Positions 63,380-64,000 of a stretch of DNA of 64,000 nt are shown here, in pieces. Source of the stretch: Eunapius fragilis (lineage: Eukaryota; Porifera; Demospongiae; Spongillida; Spongillidae). Under the pieces are notes generated by a model that saw only the letters and a list, made by a program, of their open reading frames with translations, ran no database searches and had not been told where the DNA came from. The DNA is taken from the NCBI GenBank assembly GCA_963681505.1, contig OY811972.1:1601432-1665431 (forward strand), given 5' to 3'. Made by a program: the position numbers and the translations under genes. The stretch's first letter is position 1. Each line of letters opens with the position of its first letter.

Positions 63380-63735
63380 AACAGATAGAAGAGCAACCTT
63401 GATGTCAAGGTTTTCAATCCTTTTGCAAAATTTTATATAAAAGAATCATTGTCAAGGAACGTGCCTATGAAGCCGGAGTTCGTGAAGTAGAACTTGGATG
63501 TTTCACAACACTGGTGTTTTCAACTTCTGGTGGATTAGGTCCTGCTGCTAAACCACTTATACAGCCTAACCCTCTTGTGGCTTCATACCAGTTTGAGCTT
63601 TTTGTTCCTATGTTGTCTTCGTCGCTCAAGTATCATTGCTGCATGACCGCTTTGTTGCCATGCATGACAACCAGCAGTGGTTACCAGAAGTGGTTAATGC
63701 GAGGGTTAAGGATATGGTTAATTTGTATACTTTGA
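63380..63735 (+). pseudogene. retroelement polyprotein fragment
   Basis: Across two frames the translation reads VKVFNPFAKFYIKES, then AYEAGVREVELGCF and LVFSTSGGLGPAAKPLI. A block of the type VFNPxA ... R.VE.G.FTPLVFSTSGGMG is familiar from the end of reverse-transcriptase-containing element proteins in invertebrates (recalled, class not certain). Frame changes and stops show it is broken. Confidence 0.45.
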
Positions 63736-63744
63736 TTTGTATTC

Positions 63745-63825
63745 ATGATATGCTGGAAGGGGGGTGTCCGGATACCATGGACCCCCCCCCCCCCCCCCCC
63801 ACCTAGGGCCAGTATCCGCCTTGGA
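63745..63825. repeat. poly-C element end
   Basis: GGGGGGTGTCCGGATACCAT, then about 20 C, then CTAGGGCCAGTATCCGCC. It resembles the GTGTCCGGACCCCC segment near 12,885. Confidence 0.5.
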
Positions 63826-64000
63826 ACAACCAACCTAGCTGATTCGATGTCAAAAGGTTTCCTATTTTCTGGCTATCACTAACCACTTCGATTCTAATTG
63901 GATGCATTGGTGAATTGTCAAAGTTGCATGTCAATCTTTACAACTACATACAAACCTTTGCACATCAATTTCAGTTACATTCACACACAAGAAAGATTAA

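Overview
The window is eukaryotic and almost certainly from an animal. It carries multi-exon genes for an adhesion GPCR, an LRR-containing GPCR (LGR type), an SH2 adaptor and a Neuralized-repeat (NHR) protein. Many introns are only 45-110 bp, and LRR exons follow a 72-bp, phase-2 plan. Combined with Ty3/Gypsy and MITE-type elements and many minisatellites, this suggests a sponge or another early-branching invertebrate. That assignment is inference; no species-diagnostic marker is visible.

Layout. 0.7-1.7 kb (-): an intact single-exon seven-transmembrane protein. 2-5.3 kb: GC-rich repeats, a decayed Penelope-like reverse-transcriptase remnant and an 18-bp minisatellite. 5.9-7.4 kb (-): exons of an NHR protein. 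10.5-12.6 kb (+): a frameshifted partial duplicate of a semaphorin domain plus PSI. 14.68-32.39 kb (+): the central gene. I could join 29 exons in a single open frame of about 1245 residues: signal peptide, Sema domain, PSI, Thr/Pro stalk, GAIN with a GPS motif, and an adhesion-type 7TM. Its fourth intron holds an intact-looking Ty3/Gypsy element (17,581-22,682, antisense) with apparently identical LTRs. Other introns carry large minisatellites.

33.7-36.9 kb: repeats, a foldback and a possible THAP remnant. 37.3-38.25 kb (-): a three-exon SH2-only adaptor of SAP-like size. 39.8-40.6 kb (-): a truncated pseudogene copy of the LGR receptor. 42.97-59.24 kb (-): a complete seven-exon LGR-type receptor of about 1131 residues (signal peptide, LRRNT, LRRs, hinge, rhodopsin-like 7TM). 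Its introns hold foldback elements, a dispersed 390-bp repeat, a 37-bp minisatellite and a candidate TIR element. 59.2-64 kb: MITE copies, a retroelement fragment and no gene I could recognise.

The most notable object is the fusion of a semaphorin ectodomain to an adhesion GPCR. Sema domains normally sit on semaphorins, plexins and MET-type receptors. Here the domain would place a plexin/semaphorin-type recognition module on a GAIN-regulated G-protein receptor. I know of no described family with this architecture, but I could not search for one.
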